Shown piece by piece: positions 16,840 to 26,583 of a stretch of DNA of 64,000 nucleotides. Under the pieces are notes generated by a model, which made no database searches, was not told where the DNA came from, and was given only the letters and a program-made list of their open reading frames with translations. The stretch is from the NCBI RefSeq assembly GCF_001570805.1, contig NZ_BCSJ01000003.1:372001-436000 (forward strand). The letters run 5' to 3'. A program made the position numbers and the translations under genes. The DNA is from Brevibacterium epidermidis NBRC 14811 (lineage in GTDB: Bacteria; Actinomycetota; Actinomycetes; Actinomycetales; Brevibacteriaceae). Positions within the stretch are counted from its first letter, which is position 1, and every line of letters begins with the position of its first letter.

Positions 16840-17475
16840 ATGGCGGATGTGAAGCCGGGGCCCCGCCGGAGGGGGCGCCCACCTAAGGAAAGCGGCAGTG
16901 ACGCTCGGACAGCGATCACCGATGCCGCTTCGGCCGAGTTCGCCGAAAAGGGCTATGACAAAGCGTCGATCCGCGGCATCGCCCGTCGTGCCCAGGTCGA
17001 CTCCGCACTCGTTCACCACTATTTCGAGTCCAAAGCCGGGCTCTTCGCCGAGGTGGTCAAGCTTCCCGTGCGACCTGACCACATCGTCCGCTCGGCTTTG
17101 GACGTACCGGATGACCGCCTCGGCGAGTCTCTCGTACATACGGTGCTCAGCGCCTGGGAACGCTCGAGCGTGAAATCGATCGGGGTGACCGTTCTGCGGT
17201 CTGCGGTGAGCGACTCGGCGGCCGGCCGTCTGATCAGGCAGTTTCTGCTGCGTGAGCTCAAAGGGTCGGTGATGCGCAGGATCGAGGCCAGCGGTGTCGA
17301 CAGTGCCGAGGCTGACCTGCGAGCCAGCCTCGTCCTCACTCAGATGGCGGGCGCGCTCATTTTTCGCCACGTCCTCGACCTCGAACCCCTGGCGTCGATG
17401 TCGGTCGACGATCTCACTGCACGCCTGTCGCCCGCCGTGCAGGGCCATCTCGACGGGGTCAGCGACGCGAAGTGA
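16840..17475 (+). CDS. TetR-family transcriptional regulator
   Basis: The 211-residue protein begins with a basic leader (GPRRRGRPPK) and a TetR helix-turn-helix: AITDAASAEFAEKGYDKASI, RGIARRAQVDSALVHHYF, ESKAGLFAEVV. The rest is a helical ligand domain. The ATG at 16840 was chosen because the family homology begins just after it; GGGGAG sits unusually close upstream and a GATACT box lies nine bases upstream, so a nearly leaderless mRNA is possible. The gene is followed after 108 bp by an ABC exporter pair, the usual target of such repressors. Confidence 0.88.
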   Translation: MADVKPGPRRRGRPPKESGSDARTAITDAASAEFAEKGYDKASIRGIARRAQVDSALVHHYFESKAGLFAEVVKLPVRPDHIVRSALDVPDDRLGESLVHTVLSAWERSSVKSIGVTVLRSAVSDSAAGRLIRQFLLRELKGSVMRRIEASGVDSAEADLRASLVLTQMAGALIFRHVLDLEPLASMSVDDLTARLSPAVQGHLDGVSDAK

Positions 17476-17548
17476 GCCGAACGGCTCCAGCACGATTGCG
17501 CCTCACCAGCGGTGGGGCGGCAGTCATGAAATCTCTCCCTGAGAACCC

Positions 17549-17577
17549 TTGACCGAAGCACCCTCGGGTGTCATATT
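17549..17577 (+). promoter_or_regulatory. Promoter of the ABC exporter operon, leaderless
   Basis: TTGACC (17549-17554), a 17-base spacer and CATATT (17572-17577) are followed after six bases by the ATG at 17584. That spacing places the transcription start at the first codon, so the mRNA should be leaderless. Confidence 0.6.
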
Positions 17578-17583
17578 CAGCAC

Positions 17584-18402
17584 ATGATGAATAATTCGGT
17601 GGAGGCACGAGGGCTGACGATCCGCAGGGGTCGAAAGACAGTGATCGACTCACTGGACCTCGAGTTGCCCAGGGGCGCGATCGTCGGGCTGTTGGGGCCC
17701 AGCGGCAGCGGAAAGACGACACTCATGCGGGCCGTCGTCGGGGTCCAGATCGTCGCAGGCGGACGGGTCCAGGTGCTGGGCCGACCTGCCGGATCGGCAG
17801 ATCTGCGCCACCGAGTCGGCTATATGACGCAGTCGGCGAGCATCTATGACGACCTCAGCGTGCGGGCGAATCTGCGCCACTTCGCACGAGTGCAGGGCGC
17901 TCCGAAGACCGATGTCGACCGAGTCCTCGAACGCACGGACCTGACAGGGCAAGCCGATCAGCTGGCACGGACGCTCTCCGGAGGTCAGGCCAACCGAGTG
18001 TCACTGGCCGCGGCGATGCTCGGATCCCCGGACCTGTTGGTCCTCGACGAACCGACCGTGGGTCTCGATCCTGTGCTGCGCAGTGATCTGTGGGACCTCT
18101 TCCGCGGCCTCGCCGTGGAGGGAACGACGCTGCTGGTCTCGAGCCACGTCATGGATGAGGCCACACGCTGTGACCGACTGCTGCTCATGCGGGAGGGCGC
18201 GATCATCGCCGATACGACACCGCGCGATCTGCTCTCCAGCACGGGGGCCGCCTCGGCGGAAGAAGCGTTCCTCGACATCATCGAAGCGGACACGGCTGGA
18301 AGGGGATCTTCCGGGCGGAGCCGGCGATCGGGGACCCATCTGCTCTCGCGAGGCGGTCGCGTTGGCAGGGTCCGCGGCGCGGAAAAGGGAGGTCGGCGAT
18401 GA
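17584..18402 (+). CDS. ABC exporter ATP-binding protein
   Basis: The 272-residue protein has Walker A GPSGSGKTT near residue 41, the Q-loop region GYMTQSASIYDDLSV, signature LSGGQANR, Walker B LLVLDEPT, and the switch histidine in SSHVMDEA. This is the DrrA/CcmA-like group that pairs with ABC-2 permeases for drug or lipid export. An arginine/glycine-rich tail of about 40 residues follows the domain. Its stop overlaps the permease start as ATGA. The preceding TetR gene probably controls it. Confidence 0.92.
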   Translation: MMNNSVEARGLTIRRGRKTVIDSLDLELPRGAIVGLLGPSGSGKTTLMRAVVGVQIVAGGRVQVLGRPAGSADLRHRVGYMTQSASIYDDLSVRANLRHFARVQGAPKTDVDRVLERTDLTGQADQLARTLSGGQANRVSLAAAMLGSPDLLVLDEPTVGLDPVLRSDLWDLFRGLAVEGTTLLVSSHVMDEATRCDRLLLMREGAIIADTTPRDLLSSTGAASAEEAFLDIIEADTAGRGSSGRSRRSGTHLLSRGGRVGRVRGAEKGGRR

Positions 18403-19133
18403 ACCCGATGCGCACTCTGGCGACAACGGGACGCGTCCTCGTCCAGATCCGGAATGATCCGCGCACGATCGCCCTGCTGCTCATCGTCCCGAGCCTCCTG
18501 ATCGGCCTGGTGGCGTGGATCTTCGATGAGACCGAGGTGTTCGCCGATATCGGGCCGGCGATGCTTGCGCTCTTCCCGTTCATCGTCATGTTCCTCGTCA
18601 CCAGCATCGCGACCCTGCGCGAACGCCGCAGCGGAACGCTCGAGAGGCTGCTGTCGATGCCGTTGGGGCGCGGTGACTTCATCCTCGGCTACACCTTGGC
18701 GTTCGGACTGCTTGCCGTCGTGCAGACGGCCGTGGCCGTCGGCTACGCGACCCTGGTGTGCGGTCTGGAGATCGAAGGGCCGGTCTGGCTGCTATTCGTC
18801 GTGGCGATCGCCGATGCGCTGCTTGGTACGGCTTTGGGCCTGCTGGCCAGCGCTTTTGCACGTACCGAGTTCCAGGTCGTGCAGTTCATGCCCGTATTCG
18901 TCTTCCCACAGATCCTCCTCGGCGGGATCTTCCTCCCGCGTGATCAGCTGCCCGATGTGCTCGAGGTGATCGGCGACTGGCTGCCGCTCTCGCACGCGAT
19001 CGATGCACTGGACGCGGTGTCGACCGGTGACGAGGACACCGCCTATATCTGGCTGAGAGTGCTCTTCATCGCCTGCTGGATCGTCGGCGCCGTCATCGTC
19101 GGTTCGCTCACCCTTCGGCGTCGGACGCCGTGA
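18399..19133 (+). CDS. ABC-2 type exporter permease
   Basis: The 244-residue protein has six predicted membrane helices and the ABC-2 signature region TLRERRSGTLERLLSMPLGR between helices 2 and 3, followed by FVFPQILLGGIFLPRDQLP. It is translationally coupled to the upstream ATPase (ATGA), forming a two-gene exporter. Substrate is unknown; TetR-linked systems of this kind often export antibiotics or lipids. Confidence 0.9.
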   Translation: MNPMRTLATTGRVLVQIRNDPRTIALLLIVPSLLIGLVAWIFDETEVFADIGPAMLALFPFIVMFLVTSIATLRERRSGTLERLLSMPLGRGDFILGYTLAFGLLAVVQTAVAVGYATLVCGLEIEGPVWLLFVVAIADALLGTALGLLASAFARTEFQVVQFMPVFVFPQILLGGIFLPRDQLPDVLEVIGDWLPLSHAIDALDAVSTGDEDTAYIWLRVLFIACWIVGAVIVGSLTLRRRTP

Positions 19134-19169
19134 GGCGGGGCGGGGCCTGGGGTGCCACGAGCTGAGGCA

Positions 19170-20600
19170 TCAGTTCGCCGAGGACCCCATGGGCTCGGTG
19201 CGGTCACTGAGTTCGTGGGGTCGGCGACCGTCCCCGCGGACGAACGCGAGGTAGCACAGCCACAGGGCGAGAGCCCACAGCAGGCCGACCCACAGCGCCG
19301 GGCGCGAGTCGGGGACGATGCCGACCATGACCAGCACGAAGAGAATGAATGCCACGGTGAGCCAGGAACCGAGGGGCCATAAAGGCACGGGGAATTCGCT
19401 GGGCAGACGGTTCTCCCGGGTGATCGCGCGTTTCATCCGAAGGTGGGCGGCGAGGATGACCAGCCAGACCAGCAGCGTGGCGAAGGTGGCCAGTGCCCCG
19501 AGCAGGAACAGAGCCAGGTCGGGGTAGAGGTAATTGAGAAGCACTCCGACGAGCAGGGCGACGACCATGGTGATGACTGTCATCACGGGCACGCCATTGC
19601 GGGAGGTGCGGGCGAAGGACCGTGGGGCCTGCCCCTGTTCAGCCAGCCCATGGAGCATCCGGCCGGCGCCGTAGATATCGGCGTTCATCGCAGACAGCGC
19701 CGCAGTGATGAGGACGACTTGGAGGACGGCAGCGGCTGCCGTGAAACCGACGGAGTCGAAGATCGCGACGAAGGGACTGACGTCGGAGGTGATCTGGTTC
19801 CACGGCAGGATGCACATGATGACGCCGAGGGTGAGCACGTAGAACAGCAGAATGCGCACCGGCACCGAATTGATGGCTGCCGGGATCACCTTCTTCGGGT
19901 TCTGCGCCTCTCCAGCGGTGACGCCGATGATTTCGACGCCGCCGAAGGCGAACATGACAATGGTGAACGAAGTGAGCAGACCCCAGATTCCATTGGGGAA
20001 GAAGCCGCCGTGGTCGAACAGGGCCTGCGGTCCCATATGGTCGTGGTCGGCGATGCCGAAGCCGAAGATGATGATCGCGATGCCTGAGGCGATGAGGGCG
20101 ATGATCGTGACGATCTTGATGAGCGCGAACCAGAACTCAAGCTCACCGAAGACCTTCACTCCGATCATGTTGATCGCGGCAATGAAGAACACTACGGCGA
20201 GCACCCAGATCCACCGCGGCACCTCGGGGAACCAGAAGCCCATGTACACGCCGATCGCGGTGGCGTCGAAGACGGCGACAAGGACCATTTCGAAGGCGAA
20301 GGTCCAGCCGACGAGGAACCCGGCGAAGGGGTGGATGTAGCGGGAGGCATACTGGCCGAAGGACCCGGAGACGGGGTGGCGGACGACGAGTTCGCCGAGG
20401 GCGCGCATGACCATGAACACGGCGGCGCCGCCGATGATATAGGCGAGCAGCACTGCCGGCCCGGCAGCTTGGATCGACTCGGAGGAGCCCATGAAGAGGC
20501 CGGTGCCGATGGCCGAGCCGAGGGCCATGAAACGGATATGGCGAGCGGTCAGGCCTCTTTTCAGGCCTGCGTTCTCCCCGTGTTCGTCAGCTGAAACCAT
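19170..20600 (-). CDS. Amino acid permease (APC superfamily, AAT type)
   Basis: The protein has 476 residues from the ATG at 20598-20600, which has AAGGA eight bases upstream. It shows twelve helices and AAT-family motifs: GLTARHIRFMALGSAIGTGL at the first helix, MRALGELVVRHPVSGSFGQYA, and FAFGGVEIIGVTAGEAQNPKK in the middle. It most resembles proline, aromatic or D-alanine/glycine permeases (ProY, AroP, CycA group) acting as H+ symporters. Specificity cannot be told from sequence alone. It is convergent with the ABC permease gene. Confidence 0.9.
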   Translation of the reverse strand: MVSADEHGENAGLKRGLTARHIRFMALGSAIGTGLFMGSSESIQAAGPAVLLAYIIGGAAVFMVMRALGELVVRHPVSGSFGQYASRYIHPFAGFLVGWTFAFEMVLVAVFDATAIGVYMGFWFPEVPRWIWVLAVVFFIAAINMIGVKVFGELEFWFALIKIVTIIALIASGIAIIIFGFGIADHDHMGPQALFDHGGFFPNGIWGLLTSFTIVMFAFGGVEIIGVTAGEAQNPKKVIPAAINSVPVRILLFYVLTLGVIMCILPWNQITSDVSPFVAIFDSVGFTAAAAVLQVVLITAALSAMNADIYGAGRMLHGLAEQGQAPRSFARTSRNGVPVMTVITMVVALLVGVLLNYLYPDLALFLLGALATFATLLVWLVILAAHLRMKRAITRENRLPSEFPVPLWPLGSWLTVAFILFVLVMVGIVPDSRPALWVGLLWALALWLCYLAFVRGDGRRPHELSDRTEPMGSSAN

Positions 20601-20733
20601 GGGTGTCCTTGACTCTCGACTGCCCGGGGCCACCCTTCGAATCCGCGTTCTGTCTCGGCCCCACGGCCATCTCAGAATCTCATATGGACAAGGAGGTAGT
20701 AGACGGACCCCGGAGCAAAGAGTCAGAGATCAC

Positions 20734-21309
20734 TCAAGCCGTCTGCCTGTCACTGGCGAGCATTCCGAAGATGAGGGTGTCGGTCCACTCGCCCTTCGAC
20801 CACCAGTCCTTGCGCAGGTGTGCTTCCTCGCGCATGCCGATCCTGCGAGCCAACTTCGCCGAGGCTGTGTTCCGCGAGTCCATCTGTGCGAATACCCGGT
20901 GGAGGCCGTAGTGATCGAAGGCGACGTTGAGGACGGCGATGGCCGCTTCGGTGGCGAAGCCGTGGCCGCTGGCGGCCGGATCGAGGATCCAGCCGATCTC
21001 CGCTTTCTCATCACTGCCGTCTTCGAGCCACAGCGCGATATCGCCGATGACGCGTGAGCCTTCTAGGGAATAGAGACCGTCGGCAGTTTCGATGACCAGC
21101 GCCAGGGTACGGGATTCGGTCTCGAGCCCCGTGCGGGGGAGGCGTTTGGCGATCTCGGTCTCGGCCACCTTGGCGGTCCAGGGATCCTGGAGGAGGAACC
21201 GGGAGACGTCCTCACGGGAGTAGATCGGAAGGTGCGCCTCGGCGTCGGTCTCGCGATACGAGCGCAGGCGCAGTCGGTCAGTGGTCAGCGGGAGCTCGAG
21301 TGATTCCAT
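20734..21309 (-). CDS. GNAT-family N-acetyltransferase (RimJ/RimL-like)
   Basis: The protein has 191 residues from the ATG at 21307-21309, where family homology begins (LTTDRLRLRSYRETDAEA). The acetyl-CoA region is GWILDPAASGHGFATEAAIA, followed by FDHYGLHRVFAQMDSRNTAS and KLARRIGMREEAH. These are the RimJ-type signatures of enzymes acting on ribosomal proteins or small amines. No context links it to a pathway, and no strong ribosome site is present. Confidence 0.85.
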   Translation of the reverse strand: MESLELPLTTDRLRLRSYRETDAEAHLPIYSREDVSRFLLQDPWTAKVAETEIAKRLPRTGLETESRTLALVIETADGLYSLEGSRVIGDIALWLEDGSDEKAEIGWILDPAASGHGFATEAAIAVLNVAFDHYGLHRVFAQMDSRNTASAKLARRIGMREEAHLRKDWWSKGEWTDTLIFGMLASDRQTA

Positions 21310-21634
21310 GGGCTTACTCTGCCAGGTCGACCTGTGGGGATGACGAACGACGCCGGTGATCGGCGCGGGTTCGCCTATAAATTGTGGCGCTCGGCTTCTC
21401 CCAGCGAACGGGGAAATTGCCCTCTGCGAAGATACCGAGCACAAGCGAGTCCAGATTCGCCTCGTTGACGAAGTCGATTGAGTCGGAGGGTTCCGAGCAG
21501 CGCCGGAGGCTGGGCCCGGACGGGTGCGTGGATGAGGTGAGGGAGCGGACGGCCTCCAACCTACTCAGTACTCACGCGAAACGAGTGGAGGGAACATGAA
21601 GCGTCAGTTAACTCACTGTTCGGCCCGAGCATCG
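21310..21634. other. Gene-poor gap, possible short remnant
   Basis: This 325-bp gap between the GNAT gene start and the exporter permease stop contains no convincing gene. One minus-strand reading near 21375-21485 (SIDFVNEANLDSLVLGIFAE) looks more protein-like than the surrounding frames, but it has no good start, no ribosome site and low-complexity flanks. It may be a decayed gene fragment or chance. Confidence 0.35.
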
Positions 21635-22774
21635 TCACTTCTTCCGCGCCTGCCCCCACGTCAGCTTCGGCCCCGATTTCAGAATCGAGCGCTCGAAGAT
21701 CCTTGTGGCCAGCAGCAGCGCGAGCAACGTGGTGACGATGAGGATGAGCAGGGACACCAGCGGCTCCCACCAGGCGATGGTGCCGAGGAAGACGCGCATC
21801 GGCACTGCCACCGCTGCCGAGAACGGAATGTAGGACAGCACCGCCATGACCGTTTCGTTCGAGGAGAAGATGATGACGCCCATATAGGGCAGGAAGATGA
21901 GCATCATGATCGGTGTGCTCGTCGATGGCAGGTCCTCGGTGCGCGAGACCATCGAGGCGGCGGCCGCATAGAGGGCGGCGACCATGACGAAGCCGACGAT
22001 GAAGAGCGGGATGAACCAGGCGATCGGTTCGGCGACCTTGCCCAACACCATGTCGTTTCCGCTGATGGCGGCACCCGCGAGGACCGCGACCGCGGTGAGC
22101 CCGATCTGCGCGAAGGCGAGGATCGTACACGCGATGACCTTGCCGAACATGAGCACTCGCGCCGAGGTGGACGCGAGCAGGATCTCGACGATCCGCGACT
22201 GCTTCTCCTCCACCACGGACGAGGCGATCGTGTTCCCGAACGTCATCGCCGCCATGAAGAACACCAGACCTAGGCCGAGCCCGATGAAGTAGGTGAGAGC
22301 CGGGTCCGGGGCGTCGGGATCGAGGAGTTCGACCTCAGGAGTGAGACTGAGTGCGCCGATGAGCGATTCCGGTGCCGAACGCAGGGACAGCACCGCCACC
22401 CCGGTCGGCGAATCCTCCGATTCGACGACGGCAGATTCGACCTCCTCGGAGTTGATCAGGGCTTTTGCCTCGTCGACGTCATCCACTTCGACGGTCTCGA
22501 TACCGTCGATCCCCTCGATTGCCTTCGCCCCCGCCGAGGTGACCGCCACCTTGTCCGTGGAGGAGAACAGTGAGGGCAGCGCTCCGGAGACCCCGACGAG
22601 TACGCCGAAGAGGACGATGCTCAAGATCGTCGAGACCATGAAGGCCTTCGACTTCAGCCTGACCATGATCTCGCGTTCGATGACGAGTCCGATCGCGGTG
22701 GTGAATCCGGCGCGGTTCGCCCCGGTCTGCGTCGTGTGGGCGCTATCAGTGCTGGTCGTGTCGGTAGCGCTCAT
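21635..22774 (-). CDS. ABC-2 exporter permease, NatB-like
   Basis: The 379-residue protein starts at the ATG 22772-22774, with AGGAGG ten bases upstream and an ATGA overlap with the ATPase gene. One N-terminal helix (MVSTILSIVLFGVLVGVSGA) is followed by an external domain of about 130 residues and five or more C-terminal helices. NTIASSVVEEKQSRIVEILL is the hallmark of NatB-type permeases. Together with the upstream ATPase it should export Na+ or a small toxic molecule. The minus-strand frame stays open well upstream of this start, but that part is only a shadow of the ATPase. Confidence 0.88.
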   Translation of the reverse strand: MSATDTTSTDSAHTTQTGANRAGFTTAIGLVIEREIMVRLKSKAFMVSTILSIVLFGVLVGVSGALPSLFSSTDKVAVTSAGAKAIEGIDGIETVEVDDVDEAKALINSEEVESAVVESEDSPTGVAVLSLRSAPESLIGALSLTPEVELLDPDAPDPALTYFIGLGLGLVFFMAAMTFGNTIASSVVEEKQSRIVEILLASTSARVLMFGKVIACTILAFAQIGLTAVAVLAGAAISGNDMVLGKVAEPIAWFIPLFIVGFVMVAALYAAAASMVSRTEDLPSTSTPIMMLIFLPYMGVIIFSSNETVMAVLSYIPFSAAVAVPMRVFLGTIAWWEPLVSLLILIVTTLLALLLATRIFERSILKSGPKLTWGQARKK

Positions 22775-23658
22775 GACTGTGTGACCTCCTGGAAGAGACG
22801 ATTGAGGGCGACTTCGTGCGGGGTGAAGGATGACACCGAGGAGACGGTGAGCGCTTTGCGCAGGACCGCCTCGGCGGAATCGGCGTTCGGGGCTGTGAAC
22901 CGGGCCCAATTGCCGTCGAATTCGACGACGGAGATATCGGGTAGTCCCCGCACCCAGCCGAGGTCGGAATCCGTCTGCAGCGTCCATTCGGGCAGGCTGC
23001 GTTGGCGGCGCAGGTCCGAAGTGGTGCCGGCGGCGACGAGCCGGCCGTCGTTGATGATGATGAGGTCGTCGACGAGACGTTCGACGAGGTCGAGCTGGTG
23101 GCTGGAAAACAGAACCGGAGCACCGGAGGCAGCGAAAGAGGTGAGGACGTTCAGGGTGCGGTCGACGGCGACAGGGTCGAGTCCGGAGAACGGTTCGTCG
23201 AGGATGAGGGCCTGCGGATCGTGGATGAGGGCCGCGGCGATCTGGACCTTCTGCTGATTGCCGAGGCTGACCGATTCGAGAGTATCGGTGGGTTCGCCTT
23301 TGAGGTCGAGCTGGTCGAGGAGCTCGAGACCGCGCTTCTTCGCGGCCTGACGGGTGAGTCCGTGGAAGCGGGCGAGGTAGACGAGCTGATCGATGATCGG
23401 CATCTTCGGGTAGAGGCCGCGTTCCTCGGGCATGTAGCCGATCGTGCTGCGGTGGCCGGCGGTGATGGGAGTGCCGTCGATGAGGATGCGCCCGGAATCG
23501 GCGGCGAGGACGCCGAGGATGATACGCATGGTCGTGGTCTTGCCGGAGCCGTTCGAACCGACGAATCCGGTCATCCGGCCGTCGCTGATGTCGAAGCTGA
23601 GGTCGTGCAGCACCTGCTTGTCGCCGAAGCTGCGGTTGATGTTCTCCAAGGTGATCAT
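22771..23658 (-). CDS. ABC exporter ATPase, NatA-like
   Basis: The 295-residue protein has Walker A GSNGSGKTT, GYMPEERGLYPKMPIIDQL, the NatA-type variant signature SLGNQQKVQ instead of LSGGQ, Walker B ALILDEPF and the switch histidine in SSHQLDLVE. A C-terminal domain of about 80 residues follows, as in NatA proteins. It is coupled to the NatB-like permease downstream. Function is ATP-driven export, possibly Na+; the substrate is inference from the family. Confidence 0.9.
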   Translation of the reverse strand: MITLENINRSFGDKQVLHDLSFDISDGRMTGFVGSNGSGKTTTMRIILGVLAADSGRILIDGTPITAGHRSTIGYMPEERGLYPKMPIIDQLVYLARFHGLTRQAAKKRGLELLDQLDLKGEPTDTLESVSLGNQQKVQIAAALIHDPQALILDEPFSGLDPVAVDRTLNVLTSFAASGAPVLFSSHQLDLVERLVDDLIIINDGRLVAAGTTSDLRRQRSLPEWTLQTDSDLGWVRGLPDISVVEFDGNWARFTAPNADSAEAVLRKALTVSSVSSFTPHEVALNRLFQEVTQS

Positions 23659-23844
23659 GTCTCAACGCTATGTGGAGGGCGGCGTGAAGGGATCAGCCGC
23701 AAGGATGAAATCGAGACCCGCTGTGCGAGGGAATGCAGCGCCTCAGGTTGCAGCCTCGACTCCCATCTGCCACCCATAGCTGCGACTGCGAAAAGTCCGG
23801 ATATCCCCTGTTGCCCGGGGCCGCCCGCGTGCTGAATTCAGCCC

Positions 23845-24351
23845 ATGACTCGACCGAGCGAAATTCTCGGCAGCGTAGTCGCCGCCAGTGAACGCGAACA
23901 GCTTGATACGTTCCTGGACTATCTGCGCGACGCCGTCGTGCGCAAAGCCCGCGGCGTCTCGGAAGAGGACGCCCGGCGCAGCCCGGTTCCGACCGGCACC
24001 AACCTCGGCGGCCTGATCAAACACCTGCGGTGGGTGGAACTGGGCGCATTCGCCCGGCAGATAGGGCAGATCCCCGCCGCGGTACTGCCGACACCGCCGT
24101 GGTCCGAGGAAGACCCGGAAGCCGATCTGCAGCTGGAGCCGCACGAGAATCTGGACGACGTCATCGGTGCCTACCAGGCGGAGTGCGACCGCTCCCGAGA
24201 GATCGCCGCCCAACATAGCCTCGACTACTCGCCGCAGGGCCCGGAGCTGACGTTGCGGTGGGTGTACCTGCACCTGATCCTGGAGACCGGCCGGCACGCG
24301 GGACACGCAGACATTCTGCGCGAGATGATCGACCGTACCGTCGGCGACTGA
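23845..24351 (+). CDS. DinB-like / DUF664 family protein
   Basis: The 168-residue helical protein is of the DinB superfamily, DUF664 type. The three metal-ligand positions are visible as His in GGLIKHLRWVE and the two histidines in LETGRHAGHADILREM. Actinobacterial relatives include mycothiol-dependent enzymes, so a thiol-transferase role is possible, but the specific reaction is unknown. A TGAATT box lies six bases upstream of the ATG, and no ribosome site is seen, so a leaderless mRNA is possible. Confidence 0.8.
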   Translation: MTRPSEILGSVVAASEREQLDTFLDYLRDAVVRKARGVSEEDARRSPVPTGTNLGGLIKHLRWVELGAFARQIGQIPAAVLPTPPWSEEDPEADLQLEPHENLDDVIGAYQAECDRSREIAAQHSLDYSPQGPELTLRWVYLHLILETGRHAGHADILREMIDRTVGD

Positions 24352-24392
24352 CTGCTCGCCGCGCGGCGGCGCCAACGGCAGTGGCGACCTGT

Positions 24393-25049
24393 CTAGCCCC
24401 CGACTTTCGCCACTCCGTTCTCATACGCCCAGATCACTGCGTGGATGCGATCGCGGATGCCGAGTTTCGACAGCAGGTTCGACACGTGGGTCTTCACGGT
24501 CGCCTCACCGACGAAGAGGTTGTTGGCGATCTCGGAATTGCTGGCCCCGGTCGCCACCAATCGCAGAACCTCGAGCTCGCGGTCGGTGAGGTGGTCGAGC
24601 TCAGGAGCTGTCGGCGTCGCAGGTTCCGGGGTGGACACGGATCGTTCGATGACACGGCGAGTGACCTCGGGGGAGAGCAGACCGTCTCCGGCGGCCAAGG
24701 CGGTCACTGCGTCGATGAGCTGCTCGGCCTCGGCGATTTTGAGCAGAAAACCGCTTGCGCCGGCATCGAGTGCACGAAACAGGAAGTCGTCGCGGTTGAA
24801 GGTCGTGAGCATAAGGACCGCTCCGGCAGCGCCGCGGCGGACGATCTCCTCTGTCGCCTCGAGCCCATCCATAACCGGCATCTGCACATCCATGCAGATG
24901 ACATCGGGTGACAGTTCAAGTGCCCTGTCGATGGCGATCTGCCCGTTCTCGGCCTCGCCGACAACGGCGATCCCGTCCTCGCTTTCGAGGATCGTGCGGA
25001 AGCCGGTGCGGACCATGGACTGGTCGTCAACGAGGAGGACTCGGATCAT
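24393..25049 (-). CDS. LuxR/NarL-type response regulator
   Basis: The 218-residue protein has a receiver domain ([16 protein letters not shown]; phosphoacceptor Asp in [14 protein letters not shown]; Lys in [13 protein letters not shown]) and a NarL-type helix-turn-helix ([15 protein letters not shown] region; [19 protein letters not shown]). It is coupled to the histidine kinase upstream by an ATGA overlap. The pair resembles DesK/DesR or LiaS/LiaR systems, which often control nearby ABC exporters; a NatAB-like pair lies 0.7 kb away on the same strand with a DinB gene between. Confidence 0.92.
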   Translation of the reverse strand: MIRVLLVDDQSMVRTGFRTILESEDGIAVVGEAENGQIAIDRALELSPDVICMDVQMPVMDGLEATEEIVRRGAAGAVLMLTTFNRDDFLFRALDAGASGFLLKIAEAEQLIDAVTALAAGDGLLSPEVTRRVIERSVSTPEPATPTAPELDHLTDRELEVLRLVATGASNSEIANNLFVGEATVKTHVSNLLSKLGIRDRIHAVIWAYENGVAKVGG

Positions 25050-26470
25050 GTGGTTGCCTTTGCTGGAGTATCAGAGGACAAGTGATCTGCGGTGCTGCGC
25101 GGGTAGGGGATGCGGGCGCGGACGATCCATCCTCCGCGGGACTTCGGTCCTGCCTCGAGGTTGCCGCCGAGAGCGGTCATGCGTTCCCTCATGCCGACGA
25201 TGCCCAGTCCCAATCCTTCGCTCTTTGCTAGCCCCTTGACCTCGGCCCGGGTCTCAGTGGAACCGGACGTGACCGAACCTCGTGACGGGCGCGAATCGCT
25301 GACCTCCACCTCGAGATCGGTGCTGCCGTAGCGCAGCCGCACAGCCACCTCGGCGCCGGTGCCCGCGTAACGAGAACAGTTGGTCAGGGATTCCTGAATC
25401 ACGCGGTAGATCGACATCTCGGTGATCGGAGTGAGCGGGCGAGGGTTCCCGATCGTCGCGTACTCGACGGTTTGGTCGAATCGTCGGGCCGATTCGATGA
25501 GTTCCGGAAGGTCGCCGAGGCTGGGGTTGCCTTTCGTCGATGCCGCCGTAGCGGCGTCAGCCAGCTTTTCAGCCGTTTGGCCGCCGGTCGCGGCTGTGCC
25601 GTCCGTGGCGGCGGTGACGTCGGTCGACGAGTCCGTTTCGCGCAGCGTATAGACGAGGGCTCGGAGTTCGTCGACGGTCTCGCGAGTCGAGGATTCGATG
25701 ACTTGGAGCGATTCCTTGGCCTTGGCGGGGTTCTTCTCAAGGCTGCGACGTGCGGCAGCGGCGTGGATGCCGACCCCGGCGATATGGTGGGCGACTCCAT
25801 CGTGGAGTTCCCGCGCGATGCGGACGCGTTCGAGGTCGAGAGCCTGCCGAGTCAGCTGCTGCTCCTGTTCACGGACCTCTTCGTTGGCCGCACGGAGTTC
25901 CTCTAGCAGTCGCCGCTGCTTCCACGCCCGGTTGCCGAAGAGCCACGCTCCACCGAAGAAGACCGTGTTGATCAGGAAAGTCACCCCGGTAGCCGCGGCG
26001 AACTGGACGAAAGTCAGGTCGCCGAGATCCTGGAACTGCAGGGCCGCCGAGACGATGACATAGATGAGGATGGCCAGGCACAGCAGACAGCGTGAAATGA
26101 ACGCGGCACGTTGACTGTAGCGAAACGCGCCGATCGCATAGACCGATGTGAAGAGGACGATCTGAGAGACGCCGGGTTCCATCATCTGCAGGATCTGCGC
26201 GGTGACGTAGAGCGTGGTGATGAACCATGCGATGAAATTCGGGAACCGACGACGCCACACCAGGGGCACGGTGACAACGACGGAGAGGATGCAGACGACC
26301 CACAGAGGGGCCTTGAATTCCCAGAACCCGCTGCCTTCATAGAGGATGGCGAAGATGAGCGAGCCGACGGTAAGGGCGGCAACGAGCCAGAAGTCGGAAC
26401 GGTTCGGCTTGCGAGCCGCGGCCGACAGGCGTGCCGAGGTCCGTGGTTCGCTCGTTCTGTCCTCCGTCAT
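25046..26470 (-). CDS. Sensor histidine kinase (HisKA_3 / DesK type)
   Basis: The 474-residue protein has about five N-terminal helices without a large external domain, a short coiled coil ([17 protein letters not shown]), the HisKA_3 phosphorylation motif [20 protein letters not shown], a threonine/alanine-rich insert near residue 295, and an ATPase domain ([32 protein letters not shown]). It phosphorylates the coupled NarL-type regulator. A TAAGCT box lies six bases before the ATG, consistent with a leaderless mRNA. Signal unknown; membrane stress is a common one for this architecture. Confidence 0.9.
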   Translation of the reverse strand: MTEDRTSEPRTSARLSAAARKPNRSDFWLVAALTVGSLIFAILYEGSGFWEFKAPLWVVCILSVVVTVPLVWRRRFPNFIAWFITTLYVTAQILQMMEPGVSQIVLFTSVYAIGAFRYSQRAAFISRCLLCLAILIYVIVSAALQFQDLGDLTFVQFAAATGVTFLINTVFFGGAWLFGNRAWKQRRLLEELRAANEEVREQEQQLTRQALDLERVRIARELHDGVAHHIAGVGIHAAAARRSLEKNPAKAKESLQVIESSTRETVDELRALVYTLRETDSSTDVTAATDGTAATGGQTAEKLADAATAASTKGNPSLGDLPELIESARRFDQTVEYATIGNPRPLTPITEMSIYRVIQESLTNCSRYAGTGAEVAVRLRYGSTDLEVEVSDSRPSRGSVTSGSTETRAEVKGLAKSEGLGLGIVGMRERMTALGGNLEAGPKSRGGWIVRARIPYPRSTADHLSSDTPAKATT

Positions 26471-26583
26471 CCTTCCAGCTTAGACAGTGCCGTGCCCCGC
26501 CGGTATCCGCCGCAATGGGGAATTCGCGGAGTGGTGCTCCCACGGGTGGTGGAGCAGGGGAACCGAGACCTCAGCGCTGTCTC

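Noticed and set aside
21596-22273. Plus-strand frame of 225 codons with a good ribosome site (GGAGGGAAC before ATG)
   Set aside because: It lies antisense to the NatB-like permease, has shadow composition (His/Glu/Arg/Asp) and no recognisable motif. The ribosome site is probably chance.
22775-23665. Minus-strand extension upstream of the NatB-like start giving a 676-residue reading
   Set aside because: The extra ~297 residues are a frame-shifted shadow of the ATPase gene; the ATG at 22774 has a strong ribosome site and an ATGA overlap.
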